A stretch of 64,000 nucleotides of DNA from Tundrisphaera sp051175315 (lineage in GTDB: Bacteria > Planctomycetota > Planctomycetia > Isosphaerales > Isosphaeraceae): the NCBI RefSeq assembly GCF_051175315.1, contig NZ_CP195100.1, positions 5,332,001 through 5,396,000 of the forward strand, given 5' to 3'. This document shows, piece by piece, positions 47,001-55,165 of the stretch. The notes beneath the pieces were generated by a model, which was not told the DNA's origin, searched no databases, and saw nothing but the letters and a program-made list of their open reading frames with translations. Both the position numbers and the translations under genes were made by a program. The stretch's first letter is position 1, and every line of letters starts with the position of its first letter.

Positions 47001-48151
47001 CCCGGGGCGCCTTCGAGCTGCGCGACGTCCACCTGGAGTCCCCCCGCGTGCCGATCGGCGGGCTCCGGGGCAACATCACCCAGACCCCGACCGCATGGCA
47101 GCTGGACGACCTGGCCGGGGACGTCTTCGGCGGGACCGCCTCGGGCCGGGCTCGCGGCGAGTTCCGGCCCAAGCAGCCGCCCACCGCGGAATTCGACGTC
47201 AAGGTCGACCACGCCTCGATCGGCCGGATGCTGCTGGCGGCCCCCTCGATGATGCACCTGGTGGAGGGCACCGGCTCGGTCCGGGTCAACGGGCGGCTGG
47301 ATGGGATGCTCCAGGCCACCACCGCGGTCACCGTCCCCAACGCCAAGGTCAGCAACCTCCCGCTGACCAACCTCAGGTTCCCCGGCGAGGTCTCCTGGAA
47401 CCCGGCCACCGGCAACGGCTCGTTCACCTGCCGGCAGTGGACCTCGAAGATCGCCGGCGGGACGCTCCGGGGCAGCGTCATGCTCCGGCTCGGCAACGAC
47501 CGCTCGTTCCAGACCGAGACCCAGGCGACCGACTTCGACATCGAGCTGCTGTCGCGGCTGGAGAGCGACTCCAACAAGGCGGCCTCGGGCAAGCTGACCG
47601 GCAAGGTGGTGGTGACCGGCCACGACCTGTCCCAGCCGGCCACCTATCGCGGGCGGGTGGACTTGAACCTCGCCGACGCCTCCCTGGTCGAGGTGCCGGT
47701 CTTCCGCGAGATCATCCGGCTGGCCAGCGTCGGCGGGGCGGGCGGCGGCCTGTTCGACGTCGGCGAGATGCACGGGGCGATCATGAACCAGACGCTGAAC
47801 ATCAGCGAGTTCATGCTGGAGGGCAAGGTGATCCAGGTCCACGGGACCGGCACGGTCACCTTCGCGGGGAACCTGAACCTGGAAGTCCTGGTGAACACCA
47901 ACCGGCTGATCCCGGAGTCAGGCCAGAACCTGATCGGGATCATCCCGGGGCTGGGCGAGGCGATCGGCCGGGGCCAGGACGCCGTCCTGAAGGTGGCCAG
48001 CTTCCTGTCCAACCGGCTCCTGAAGTTCCGCGTGACCGGGACGGTCAAGAACCCGTCGGTCGCCCTGGATGCCGGGGTCGCCGTGGGCGACTCGGCCGTG
48101 GGGTTCTTCTCCAGCGTGCTCCGGCTGCCGGTCGGCGGCCGGTCCCGCTGA
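44045..48151 (+). CDS. Giant AsmA-like inner-membrane-anchored protein
   Basis: A 1368-residue protein. ATG 44045 is preceded by GAGGTGG and gives a basic start plus one N-terminal helix (MHIPRKLWRWAGVGLILSVAAFFVV), an uncleaved anchor. The remainder is long repetitive beta structure typical of the AsmA/TamB/YhdP superfamily of bridge-like lipid-transfer proteins. The AsmA-type C-terminal block is clear near 1240-1300 (GEMHGAIMNQTLNISEFMLEG, VHGTGTVTFAGNLNLEV). Known of the family: transport of phospholipid between inner and outer membrane, or outer-membrane homeostasis. Pro/Gly-rich insertions near 470-490 are unusual. Expected role: lipid transfer across the periplasm. A hairpin follows the stop. 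Confidence 0.85.
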   Translation: MHIPRKLWRWAGVGLILSVAAFFVVRTWVVPAVIVRAIQAQYGGKVVVRSWWLGRDSAGLLGVALLEGPTADSPVWITADRISVDTSLSSMIRGRFMPTRVTVESPKISLRFDAKNQLVTKIPLVPQPDPKPGETPAPLPEIAVVDGSATLTQDGREPLEVRKVAGTMVAKDGREVVKATTDDPTWGRFDIAGEFDQNFQVGEVRLATDPKLVVDKDKIVRLPFVPTEIWENVEPSGPVDARVKIAYKLKDPTPIHLHTEIDLKGVTAKLPTMGVTATGSTGKIVVDDDQVTVQNVEGRTLGGSIGAGGRLVFGPGTPKFDLDMTLNQIDITQAPKSWQLEKVGADGQLSGDVALKVALAKSGPDLTGTVGQAVIEGGSFQGIPIKSLSVSMRAEGQNLQYDTALTAAAAPKMRPDGTPADPNDPLLPENALWSSLEEAVPLLTVWNGGKTVSGWIASEMRKQPPPPPGKPGKGGITLPKTISTEVELEDVDLNMILDKARAYGIKIPVPIAGKFTLKANATIPIATPGDLRKYKFHGESSLKAASINHIDIGRIDAKLDLIDGVLELSDFRGQFVDHPIGDDAHPPAATDLPPKEGALAAGGFRGGVRAQIAPRGRLSARFEALDLPIGELSAPFFPVPNPLSGLFSMGVEASADVARLGDPAAWLVAANADSRRITYQGAVLDRIATRVRLEAGKLDVPEFTASLAGHPLQASGQLSVAAPYQYSGRIDVKEWELAQILAFVPTVPKPAPVAGVIDAQGEAGGSLSPFAIQTRGSARVLRARTEDSPLGNLVLQWTTDRDVIAITGLEAQTFGGRITAEARIPTRPGTNLDASASFKGIDTARLASAFLGDELKLTGIAEGRVKLAMPMDASSIEANVQVNAPDLTVQGVPAESAQITVKGHQDRIDFAVTADSLGGKIRFNGSAPIGVERSKAVVNAELQAAGFQMLGLWRGLGLTGEITRIDGLAALVLNLRATVKPFACWARGAFELRDVHLESPRVPIGGLRGNITQTPTAWQLDDLAGDVFGGTASGRARGEFRPKQPPTAEFDVKVDHASIGRMLLAAPSMMHLVEGTGSVRVNGRLDGMLQATTAVTVPNAKVSNLPLTNLRFPGEVSWNPATGNGSFTCRQWTSKIAGGTLRGSVMLRLGNDRSFQTETQATDFDIELLSRLESDSNKAASGKLTGKVVVTGHDLSQPATYRGRVDLNLADASLVEVPVFREIIRLASVGGAGGGLFDVGEMHGAIMNQTLNISEFMLEGKVIQVHGTGTVTFAGNLNLEVLVNTNRLIPESGQNLIGIIPGLGEAIGRGQDAVLKVASFLSNRLLKFRVTGTVKNPSVALDAGVAVGDSAVGFFSSVLRLPVGGRSR

Positions 48152-48175
48152 GGAGCGGGGGCGCCGGGAATGGGA

Positions 48176-48213
48176 CGAGGGGAGGGGCCGGCCGCGGCCG
48201 ACGCCTCCCCTCG
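48176..48213. terminator. Hairpin terminator between convergent genes
   Basis: A perfect 10-bp stem (48176-48185 with 48204-48213) encloses a GC-rich 18-base loop that can itself pair. It lies between the AsmA-like gene and the convergent gene ending at 48246. Confidence 0.7.
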
Positions 48214-48245
48214 CTCCGCCCGCGCGGCGGGCCCGGTTCACCGGG

Positions 48246-49085
48246 TCATCGGCGGCGGGTCGCCTCGTTGGCCTGGGCGTCGGCGGTCAGGGTCGGCCGT
48301 CCGGTGAAAGCGCCGGGGCGTTTGTTCTGGACCACCACGTCGCGGAAGTTGACGCGGGTGGTCGGGTCGATCTGGCCCTTGGTCCCGACGACCTGGCAGG
48401 CCCAGTTGGGGTAGGTTTCCACCAGCCGGCCCATCAGCGAGACGAACCAGCCGGCCTCCTGGACCTGGTCCTCCAGCACCTTTTCGAGGATCGGCCGGAC
48501 CGTCTTGGCGAGGGCCTTCCAGCCCTTCGAGTCGACCTTCACGAAGGCCTCGACGTCGTGCTGGACCCAGGGCTCGCCGTTGACCTCGCGGTAGAACCCG
48601 GAATGGACCACCAGGACGATCCGGCCGGTCAGGTGGGCCGCCCCGCGCGGGCTGGTGTAGTCGAGGTCGCTGAGCAGGACGTGCAGCTTGGGGGATCGAT
48701 AGACGAACTCCCAGGTGGCCGTCGCCCCGTTGCCGTCGGTCCCCTGGTAGCGGTTCGCATCCAGCTGCGTCAGCCGCACCGGGGAAGAGGCCAGGTCCTG
48801 CCAGAGGGCCAGCGTCACCGCGGGCTCGTTCAGCAGGCTGAGGTAGACCTTGGAGTTGCAGGGGAACGTATCGGCGGGCGCCTTCCGGTGGATCGTGTGG
48901 TCGCGGATGACCTCGGACACGGCTTCCCGGTGGTGGGCGGGGATCTTATCGAGCGGGACGACCTGGGCGGGGTCGATGGCCCGTGTCCCGGCGGGCAAGG
49001 CCGTCGGCGTTGCCCAGCCGAGCGCGATGCCGACCAGTCCCAGGGCGAGGATCGCCTTTCGCCGGCGAGTCGCAGGGGGGATCAT
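48246..49085 (-). CDS. Exported protein of unknown function
   Basis: A 279-residue protein. ATG 49085 (MIPPATRRRKAILALGLVG) is preceded on its strand by AAGGGAG and begins a signal peptide ending near ALPAG. The mature protein includes PLDKIPAHHREAVSEVIRDHT (a helical segment), FPCNSKVYLSLLNEP and a C-terminal half with ILEKVLEDQVQEAGWFVSLMG. Only one cysteine pair is apparent (Cys in FPCNS and NWACQ). I do not recognise the family. Planctomycete genomes contain similar 250-300-residue exported proteins with the AHHREAVSEVI segment, as far as I recall, but no function is known to me. Confidence 0.72.
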   Translation of the reverse strand: MIPPATRRRKAILALGLVGIALGWATPTALPAGTRAIDPAQVVPLDKIPAHHREAVSEVIRDHTIHRKAPADTFPCNSKVYLSLLNEPAVTLALWQDLASSPVRLTQLDANRYQGTDGNGATATWEFVYRSPKLHVLLSDLDYTSPRGAAHLTGRIVLVVHSGFYREVNGEPWVQHDVEAFVKVDSKGWKALAKTVRPILEKVLEDQVQEAGWFVSLMGRLVETYPNWACQVVGTKGQIDPTTRVNFRDVVVQNKRPGAFTGRPTLTADAQANEATRRR

Positions 49086-49338
49086 GAGTGCTCCCTTGGG
49101 TTTCGGGCGGTCCCGTCCTGCCGTCCCCGGGGCAATCCTCCCCCCGGGGCGACGCGGCCCGCTCCTATTTGATCGGCCGATCGGGGCGATTTCCCCAGCC
49201 CGACGGCAGATTGCCGCGATTCGGCCGATCCTCGGGCCCCTGCCGCCCGCGCGAAATGCTCTTGTCGGTTCCCGGCCCCGGATTATGATGTCGCGCCATG
49301 GGGCCTTTCCCTGGAGTTCGGTACGCAAGGAGGCAACT

Positions 49339-50514
49339 ATGACCGAGCGACGATGGATCAAGGGTGCGGTGGCCGGACTTCTGGCCGTGGCGATCGGCGG
49401 CGCGGGCTGGGCCTGGAAGGGCCGGACCCCGGCCACAACGGCCAAGCCGGCCGAGGCGGCTTCCGCCCCCACCCTGAAGACCCTGGCCGAAGGGCTGAAG
49501 GCGAGCGATCCCCAGGCCCTGGCCCTGGTCTATCGGATGACCGAGCCGGAGACCGGGACCGCGCAATCGCCGATCCCCCCGGCCGAGGCCAAGGACTGGG
49601 TCGCGATCCTGGACGGCCTCCGCGCCGGCTACGTGAAGTCCAGCCCGGTCGCCCGCGTCACCTCGATCCTGGCCACCACCCGGATCCTCAACCGGTTCCG
49701 GATCGACCCCACGCCGTCCGCCTGGGTCGACGCCCTCCACCCGTCCCACGCGCTGCTCACCTCGGGCATCGCCGACGGCCACGTCGAGGTGCGGGCCACC
49801 GCCATGACCGAGATCGCCCAGCTCTGGAGCTGGCTGCCCGGCCTGACCATGACCCCGGCCGAGGAACTGCTCCTGGCCGACTGGAAGGATTCGTTCCGCG
49901 AGCCCTCCGCCCGCCACCTGGGCGACCGCGACCCCCGGTCCCGGGCCGCCGCGGTGATCTGCCTCGGCTCCTCGCCGGTCGACGGGATGGCCGCCCTGGC
50001 CGCCCCCTACATCGAGGATCCCGAGAACGGCGGCGTCCGGTTCCACGCCCTCAAGACCCTGGCCACCCGCACGGCGATCCTCGGCGACGAGGCGGTCCTC
50101 CGCCGCCTCCACGACGCCGAGCCCGGCGTCCCCGAACTGGCCGAGATCGTCCTGAAGGCCCGCGGCCTGTCCCCGGACCAGATCATGCTCGGCAAGCAGC
50201 TCTACCACCCCAAGCCCGAGAACCGCGTCTCGATCATTTCCCTGGTCTGTTCCCGCACCGACATCGACCCGGTGATCTGGCTGCTCCAGCTCACCCACGA
50301 CAAGGATGAGACGGTGCGGACCAAGGCCGCCGAGGCCCTCGCCGGCCGGATGAACCCCGACGCGGTCGAGCGGCTCCGCGAGATGGCCGAATCCGACGCC
50401 TCGGCCGCCGTCAAGGCCGCCGCCGGCAAGGTCGTCGCCACGACCCTCGCCGAGGCCACCTCCTCGCTGCCCCCCCTGCCCGGCTCGCCCAGCCTGAACC
50501 TCAAGGCTAACTGA
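49339..50514 (+). CDS. Membrane-anchored HEAT-repeat protein
   Basis: A 391-residue protein. ATG 49339 has a near-perfect Shine-Dalgarno AAGGAGG five bases upstream. The N-terminus (MTERRWIKGAVAGLLAVAIGGAGWAW) is a single anchor or signal helix. The rest is alpha-helical with HEAT-like repeats: VRATAMTEIAQLWSWL (about 155), RSRAAAVICLGSS, VRFHALKTLATRT, VRTKAAEALAGRM, VKAAAGKVVATTL. HEAT solenoids mediate protein binding. Divergent from the exported unknown at 48246-49085. It is a single gene flanked by a hairpin; a scaffold role at the membrane is the most that can be inferred. Confidence 0.8.
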   Translation: MTERRWIKGAVAGLLAVAIGGAGWAWKGRTPATTAKPAEAASAPTLKTLAEGLKASDPQALALVYRMTEPETGTAQSPIPPAEAKDWVAILDGLRAGYVKSSPVARVTSILATTRILNRFRIDPTPSAWVDALHPSHALLTSGIADGHVEVRATAMTEIAQLWSWLPGLTMTPAEELLLADWKDSFREPSARHLGDRDPRSRAAAVICLGSSPVDGMAALAAPYIEDPENGGVRFHALKTLATRTAILGDEAVLRRLHDAEPGVPELAEIVLKARGLSPDQIMLGKQLYHPKPENRVSIISLVCSRTDIDPVIWLLQLTHDKDETVRTKAAEALAGRMNPDAVERLREMAESDASAAVKAAAGKVVATTLAEATSSLPPLPGSPSLNLKAN

Positions 50515-50544
50515 GCGCGGCCGCCTCGCATCGAGCCACATTAC

Positions 50545-50578
50545 CGGGCCGATGGTCATTTCGATGGCCATCGGCCCG
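50545..50578 (+). terminator. Hairpin terminator with TTCG loop
   Basis: Bases 50545-50559 pair with 50564-50578 (15 bp, one G-U wobble) around a TTCG tetraloop, 30 bases past the HEAT-gene stop. Confidence 0.82.
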
Positions 50579-50794
50579 TCGCCATGCGCCGATCGAAAAG
50601 TTCAAGCTCCCCGATCTCATTCCGTCACTGGGTGCCTGAGGTTAGCTTACCCCCTGACGGCGCCGGTGAGTCCGCTTTGCCCAAGGGTATCCCTCGCACA
50701 AGTTCCGTAATCGGCCGATTCGAAGCTCCGCCTCGACGGGACATACCGGGTCTCAGGCTAGCGTCCCCGAACCTCGATCCTCCCTGGGCGACGC

Positions 50795-50823
50795 AAAAAG
50801 GCCGGATCGATTCGATCCGGCCT
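50795..50823 (-). terminator. Intrinsic terminator of the secretin-like gene
   Basis: An 11-bp perfect stem (50799-50809 with 50813-50823), 3-base loop, followed on the minus strand by TTTTT (50799-50795). It is positioned 35 bases past the stop at 50859. The remaining bases from 50579 to 50794 hold no gene that I can support. Confidence 0.85.
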
Positions 50824-50858
50824 CGATGGCTGACCAGGGATGTCCGGCGAACGTCGGG

Positions 50859-52010
50859 TCAGGTGCTGCGCTTGCGGGCCGCCAGCTCGACGTTGATGAT
50901 CACGATCGTCTCGGTCCCGGTGGGGACCGTGCCGGGGATCCGCATGTTGAACAGGCCGCCCTTGTCCTGGAGGATGCCCGGCTGGATCCCGGCCGAGATC
51001 ACCAGGGCCTGGCCCAGCGGCCAGTTCTTGATCGGCTTGTTGAGCCGGGTCTCGGAGACCTCCGGGACGTCGATCGTCTGCTCACCGGGCCCGATCTGGC
51101 CCGGGGCCAGGACCTTGGTGGCGTGGAGCTTGCGGACCGCGTTGGTGGACAGCTCGATGGCGGCGTCGAGCCCGTCCCCCTCGTAGGTGAGCAGCGGGCT
51201 GAACCGGAGGACGATCCCCTCTTCGAGCCGGTCGGTCTTGGGCTGATAGCCCTGCCCGGCCGCGTTCTCGCGCTGGAGGCCGCCGGCGAAGGTCCGCTTG
51301 TCGGTGTGCGAGACCAGCAGGGTGAGGCCGTTGACCATCTCGTGCTTCTGGTCTTCCAGGAGCCGGAACCCCTGCCAGGCTTCCATCTGCCGCAGGGCCA
51401 TGTCGGCGTCGGCGGGGTTGGCCTGCCAGATCTGCTGCCCCTGGGGTCCGCTGCCGACGGGGGTCAGCCGCTGGTGGACGACGTACCGCCAGCGCGAGTC
51501 GGTGGCCGCGGCGAACCGGACCCGCACCGAGAGGATGTTCTCGTAGGCGTCGGTGAATCGGTCGATGACCTCGGCCACCTGCTCGATGACCTTGGGGCTG
51601 TTGTAGGCCCGGATCTGGGACCGGCTGGCGCTCAGGACGGCGATCTTGTCGCCGTGCCAGGGGGCCGTGTCGGTGCGCCGGAAGATCCAGTCGAGGATCG
51701 CCGTCTGCGGATTGCTCTGGTTGGGGTCGAGCGCCGAGTAATCGGCGATCGGGAACGTCTTCCAGATGTACCCGGCCTGCTCGGGGAAGTTGGCCGGGAT
51801 CGACTCGGCGTGGGACGGGGCCGGTCCGCGATCGGGGACCTCCGGGTCCTCGGCCACGGCCGCCTTGGTCAGTCGCTTCGCGGGCGGGTCGCGATCATCC
51901 TCGGAGATGGTGCGTCCCCGGGCCGATCGCGATCGGGAGGCGGGCTCCTGAGCGAACAACCGCCCCGGGATCGCGAGCAATGAGAGCATCAGCATCGAGC
52001 GGCGTTTCAT
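50859..52010 (-). CDS. Secretin-like exported protein
   Basis: A 383-residue exported protein. ATG 52010 (MKRRSMLMLSLLAIPGRLFAQ) begins a signal peptide. The order of motifs resembles the C-domain of type II/III secretins: an N1-like segment (SQIRAYNSPKVIEQVAEVID), a strand ILSVRVRFAAATD, a middle region matching the usual loop before the barrel, LEEGIVLRFSPLLTYEGDGLD, and a closing block DVPEVSETRLNKPIKNWPLG then QALVISAGIQPG. It lacks the N0 domain, pilotin-binding tail and any neighbouring secretion genes. It could be a stand-alone divergent secretin or a protein sharing only part of the fold. Confidence in the secretin link is moderate; that it is an exported envelope protein is more secure. 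Confidence 0.6.
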   Translation of the reverse strand: MKRRSMLMLSLLAIPGRLFAQEPASRSRSARGRTISEDDRDPPAKRLTKAAVAEDPEVPDRGPAPSHAESIPANFPEQAGYIWKTFPIADYSALDPNQSNPQTAILDWIFRRTDTAPWHGDKIAVLSASRSQIRAYNSPKVIEQVAEVIDRFTDAYENILSVRVRFAAATDSRWRYVVHQRLTPVGSGPQGQQIWQANPADADMALRQMEAWQGFRLLEDQKHEMVNGLTLLVSHTDKRTFAGGLQRENAAGQGYQPKTDRLEEGIVLRFSPLLTYEGDGLDAAIELSTNAVRKLHATKVLAPGQIGPGEQTIDVPEVSETRLNKPIKNWPLGQALVISAGIQPGILQDKGGLFNMRIPGTVPTGTETIVIINVELAARKRST

Positions 52011-52134
52011 GCCAGGGGCCTCCTTGCCAGGCTGGCGGCGGGTCGAACGACCCCCCATCGCGCGGATTGTGGACGATGAGGGCGATTCCCTCAAGTCCAA
52101 ACCCGCCAGGCCCCGTGCGGCATGATGCCCCGGA

Positions 52135-53334
52135 TCAATACTTCGGCAGCGACGGGTCGACCTCTTCGATCCAGGCCAGGATGCCGCCGGTCAGATTGGA
52201 CAGCTTCTGGAACCCCTGGCCCTTGAGCAGGTCGATCGCCTTCTGGCTCCGCATCCCGCTCTTGCAGTGGACCACCATCGGCGTGGCGGGGTCGAGCTCG
52301 CCGATCCGCTTCGGCAGTTCCGGGAGCGGGATCACGATCGAGCCGGCGATCCGGCAGATGTCGATCTCTTCCGGGTTGCGGACGTCGAGGATGAACGGCT
52401 TCTCGCCGCGATCGATCCGGTCCTTGAGCTCGCGGGGGCTGATGGCGGCGTCGAGCGACTTCGAGGCGGCGTCGTTGGTGTCGGGCACGCTCGGGACTCC
52501 GCAAAAATGCTCGTAGTCGATCAATTCGGTGATGGTCGGGTTCGGCCCGCAGATCGGGCACCGCGGCGACTTCCGCACCTTCATCTCGCGGAACGTCATG
52601 TCCAGCGCGTCGTAGAGCAGCAGGCGGCCGATCAGCGGCCGGCCCACGCCCAGGATCAGCTTGACGGCCTCGGTCGCCTGGACCACGCCGATCGCCCCCG
52701 GCAGGATCCCTAGCACGCCCCCCTCGGCGCAGTTGGGCACCAGGTCGGGCGGCGGCGGCTCGGGGTAGAGGCAGCGATAGCAGGGCCCATGCGGCGGGAA
52801 GAAGGTCGAGGCCTGGCCGTCGAACCGGAAGATCGAGCCGTAGACGTTCGGCTTGCCCAGCAGCACGCAGGCGTCGTTGACCAGGTAGCGGGTCGGGAAG
52901 TTATCCGTCCCGTCCACGATCACGTCGTAGTCGGCGAAGACATCCAGCGCGTTTTCGCTGGTGATCGGGAACTCGTACTTGTGGACGACCAGCGCCGGGT
53001 TCAGGGCCTTGAGCTTGGCCTCGGCGCTCTCGATCTTCGGCTTGCCCACATCGGAAGTGAAGTGGATCACCTGCCGCTGGAGGTTGGAGACGTCGACCAC
53101 GTCGAAGTCGACCAGGCCGATCGTGCCCACGCCGGCCGCCGCCAGGTAGAGCGTGAGCGGGGCGCCGAGCCCCCCGGTGCCGATGCAGAGGACCTTGGCC
53201 GCCTTGAGACGCTTCTGCCCGTCCATCGCCACCTCGGGCATGATGAGGTGGCGGGCATAGCGGCGGATTTCATCGGGCGACAGGGGATCGGCGACGTCTC
53301 GACCCGCGAGGAGGTCGAACGGGGGCAAGCTCAT
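52135..53334 (-). CDS. moeB: MoeB/ThiF-type adenylyltransferase fused to rhodanese
   Basis: A 399-residue E1-like enzyme of the MoeB/ThiF/MoeZ group, which adenylates the C-terminal Gly-Gly of MoaD- or ThiS-like carriers for sulfur transfer. N-terminal ATP site GTGGLGAP (52-59), then DVSNLQRQVIH and the DGTDNFPTRY motif; paired zinc cysteines in CYRCLYP and CPICG. A C-terminal rhodanese domain (about 295-395; FILDVRNPEEIDICRIAGS) has its persulfide Cys in VHCKSGMRS. This fused layout (MoeZ/MOCS3-type) suggests it both activates and sulfurates the carrier, for molybdopterin, thiamine or cysteine synthesis. It follows fabF by 45 bases and may be co-transcribed with the fatty-acid genes; the link is probably not functional. 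Confidence 0.92.
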   Translation of the reverse strand: MSLPPFDLLAGRDVADPLSPDEIRRYARHLIMPEVAMDGQKRLKAAKVLCIGTGGLGAPLTLYLAAAGVGTIGLVDFDVVDVSNLQRQVIHFTSDVGKPKIESAEAKLKALNPALVVHKYEFPITSENALDVFADYDVIVDGTDNFPTRYLVNDACVLLGKPNVYGSIFRFDGQASTFFPPHGPCYRCLYPEPPPPDLVPNCAEGGVLGILPGAIGVVQATEAVKLILGVGRPLIGRLLLYDALDMTFREMKVRKSPRCPICGPNPTITELIDYEHFCGVPSVPDTNDAASKSLDAAISPRELKDRIDRGEKPFILDVRNPEEIDICRIAGSIVIPLPELPKRIGELDPATPMVVHCKSGMRSQKAIDLLKGQGFQKLSNLTGGILAWIEEVDPSLPKY

Positions 53335-53379
53335 CGGTGCGGTCTCGATGGGAGAGGAGGTCGGGGACGGGCGGCCGGG

Positions 53380-54630
53380 TCAGCGGCCCTGTCCATTATA
53401 CCGACCGATCAACAGGCTGGCGTTATGCCCACCGAAGCCGAAGCTGTTGGACATCACGTGGTCGACCTTGACCTCCCGCGCGACGTTGGGGATGTAGTCC
53501 AGGTCGCATTCGGGATCGGGGTTGTCGAGGTTGATCGTCGGGGGCAGGACGCCGCGATGGATCGCCAGCGCCGAGGCGACGAGTTCCACCCCGCCGGAGG
53601 CCCCCAGCAGGTGCCCGAGCTGGCTCTTGGTGCTCGACACCTGGAGCCGCTTGGCGTGCGGCCCGAAGACCGACTTCATCGCCTTGGTCTCGGCGACGTC
53701 GCCCAGCCCGGTGCTGGTGCCGTGGGCATTGATGTAGTCGACCGAATCCTTGGGGCACTTCGCGTCTGCCAGGCAAAGCTCCATGGCACGCTTGGCGCCT
53801 CGGCCTTCCTCGTCCGGGGCGGTGATGTGCGTCCCGTCGGCCGACATCCCGTACCCGAGCAGCTCGGCATAAATCCGGGCGCCGCGGGCGAGGGCGACTT
53901 CCTCGGCCTCGATGATCAGGATCCCGGCCCCTTCGGAGAGGACGAATCCGTCGCGATCGCGGTCGAACGGGCGGCTGGCCTTGGTCGGATCATCGTTGCG
54001 GGTGGACAGGGCACGCATGGCGGCGAACCCGCCGAGGCCCATCCGGGTGATGGCCGCCTCCGACCCGCCGGTGATCATCACGTCGGCATGGCCGTTCTGG
54101 ACGTGCTTGAACGCGTCGCCGATGGCGTTGGTCGCCGAGGCGCAGGCGGTGGCCACCGCCGTGTTCGGGCCCTTTAGCCCCCATCGGATCGAGACCTGGC
54201 CGCTGCCCGCGTTGACCATCAGCTTGGGGATGGTGAACGGGCTGATCTTGGCCGGGCCGCGGGTCAGCATCGTCTCGTGCTGGGTCTCGAACTCGTTGAG
54301 CCCGCCGATGCCCGAGCCGATGATGACGCCGACCTGCTCGGCGGGGAGGGTGGAGAAGTCGATCCCCGAATCCTCGACCGCCGACTCGGCGGCCGCCAGG
54401 GCGAACTGGGCGAAGCGGTCGAGCCGGCGATTGGCCAGCACGCCCCAACGCTTGTCGCCGTCGAAGTCATGGACCTGGCCGCCGAAGTGGACGCGGAAGT
54501 GCGTTGTGTCGAACAGGGTCAGGTTGGTGACCCCGCTCTTCCCCTCGCACAGGGCCGTCCAGAACGGGTCCAGGTCATTGCCCAGGCCCGTAACCACGCC
54601 CAGGCCCGTGATGACGACTCGCCGTGGCAT
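53380..54630 (-). CDS. fabF: Beta-ketoacyl-ACP synthase II
   Basis: A 416-residue condensing enzyme elongating acyl-ACP with malonyl-ACP in type II fatty-acid synthesis. The active-site triad is complete: Cys163 (VATACASA), His303 (NAHGTSTG) and His340 (SQLGHLLGASGG), with Lys335. Length matches FabF. Its ATG overlaps the acpP stop by one base (TAATG), so acpP and fabF are translationally coupled. A start of MPRRVVITGLGVVTGLG is typical of the family. Lying downstream of plsX, fabD, fabG and acpP, it completes a standard fab cluster, although no fabH is present in the window. Confidence 0.96.
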   Translation of the reverse strand: MPRRVVITGLGVVTGLGNDLDPFWTALCEGKSGVTNLTLFDTTHFRVHFGGQVHDFDGDKRWGVLANRRLDRFAQFALAAAESAVEDSGIDFSTLPAEQVGVIIGSGIGGLNEFETQHETMLTRGPAKISPFTIPKLMVNAGSGQVSIRWGLKGPNTAVATACASATNAIGDAFKHVQNGHADVMITGGSEAAITRMGLGGFAAMRALSTRNDDPTKASRPFDRDRDGFVLSEGAGILIIEAEEVALARGARIYAELLGYGMSADGTHITAPDEEGRGAKRAMELCLADAKCPKDSVDYINAHGTSTGLGDVAETKAMKSVFGPHAKRLQVSSTKSQLGHLLGASGGVELVASALAIHRGVLPPTINLDNPDPECDLDYIPNVAREVKVDHVMSNSFGFGGHNASLLIGRYNGQGR

Positions 54631-54863
54631 TACTTGCTATGTTCCTCGATATACGTGATCGCCTGGCCGACGGTCTGGATCTTCTCCGCCTCTTCGTCGG
54701 GGATCGTGATGTCGAACTCTTCCTCGAACTCCATGACCAGCTCGACCGTGTCGAGCGAGTCGGCGCCGAGGTCGTTGACGAAGGAGGTCTCGCGGCTCAC
54801 CTGGTCCTTGGCCACACCCATCTGCTCGCTGACGATCTCGATAACGCGTTCTTCCACGGACAC
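54630..54863 (-). CDS. acpP: Acyl carrier protein
   Basis: A 77-residue acidic acyl carrier protein. Phosphopantetheine is expected on Ser36 in the invariant GADSLDTVELVM motif. The start codon is GTG (54863), with a perfect GAGGAGG (54877-54871) seven bases upstream. The protein carries growing acyl chains between FabD, FabG, FabF and PlsX. A 300-base gap separates it from fabG; this gap contains a promoter-like sequence and stable hairpins, so acpP-fabF probably has its own transcript, consistent with the high ACP levels cells need. Confidence 0.97.
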   Translation of the reverse strand: MSVEERVIEIVSEQMGVAKDQVSRETSFVNDLGADSLDTVELVMEFEEEFDITIPDEEAEKIQTVGQAITYIEEHSK

Positions 54864-55100
54864 GGGCGAACCTCCTCACGCGGGCGTCGGAACGGGCTGT
54901 GGTGGGGTCCGAACAAAATCGGTCGTCGCCCATCCCAATCCGGCTCGGCCCTCGTCGGCGTACTAGATCCTGGGCCAATTCCCGACCGCAACCGCCGGCC
55001 CGAGCCGACGACGCGTGAACCTTCCCGCTTGCGATACGGGAATAGAAGTCGGACGATTCGCCCCGGGGGCATGAGTCGAAAGTCCCGGGGCGAACGTGAA
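54864..55100 (-). other. Long structured leader of acpP-fabF
   Basis: If the promoter at 55107-55135 is used, the acpP mRNA has a leader of about 237 bases. It begins with an 11-bp perfect stem (55057-55067 with 55084-55094, 16-base loop), then a TTCCCG...CGGGAA hairpin near 55021-55042, then an inverted pair CGGCTCGG/CCGAGCCG (near 54951 and 55001). No open frame of note is inside. It could be an autoregulatory RNA or simply the terminator of fabG combined with a long UTR. Confidence 0.45.
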
Positions 55101-55106
55101 GTGCTC

Positions 55107-55135
55107 AAGTTATCAGCCGGGACCGGTCTTGTCTA
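55107..55135 (-). promoter_or_regulatory. Candidate promoter of acpP-fabF
   Basis: Minus strand: TAGACA (55135-55130), 17-base spacer, TAACTT (55112-55107; preceded by TGA). It lies between fabG and acpP. Confidence 0.45.
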
Positions 55136-55165
55136 CCGCGACCGTCCCGAAACGACGCGAAGCGC

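Noticed and set aside
43661..47842. 1393-codon open frame on the - strand opposite the AsmA-like gene
   Set aside because: Low-complexity Asp/Val/Gly/Arg translation typical of antisense shadows; the + strand frame has a membrane anchor, ribosome binding site and AsmA-type C-terminus.
50584..51186. 200-codon + strand frame after the HEAT-repeat gene
   Set aside because: Overlaps the terminator of the secretin-like gene and its coding region; Ser/Pro/Arg-rich with no motif.
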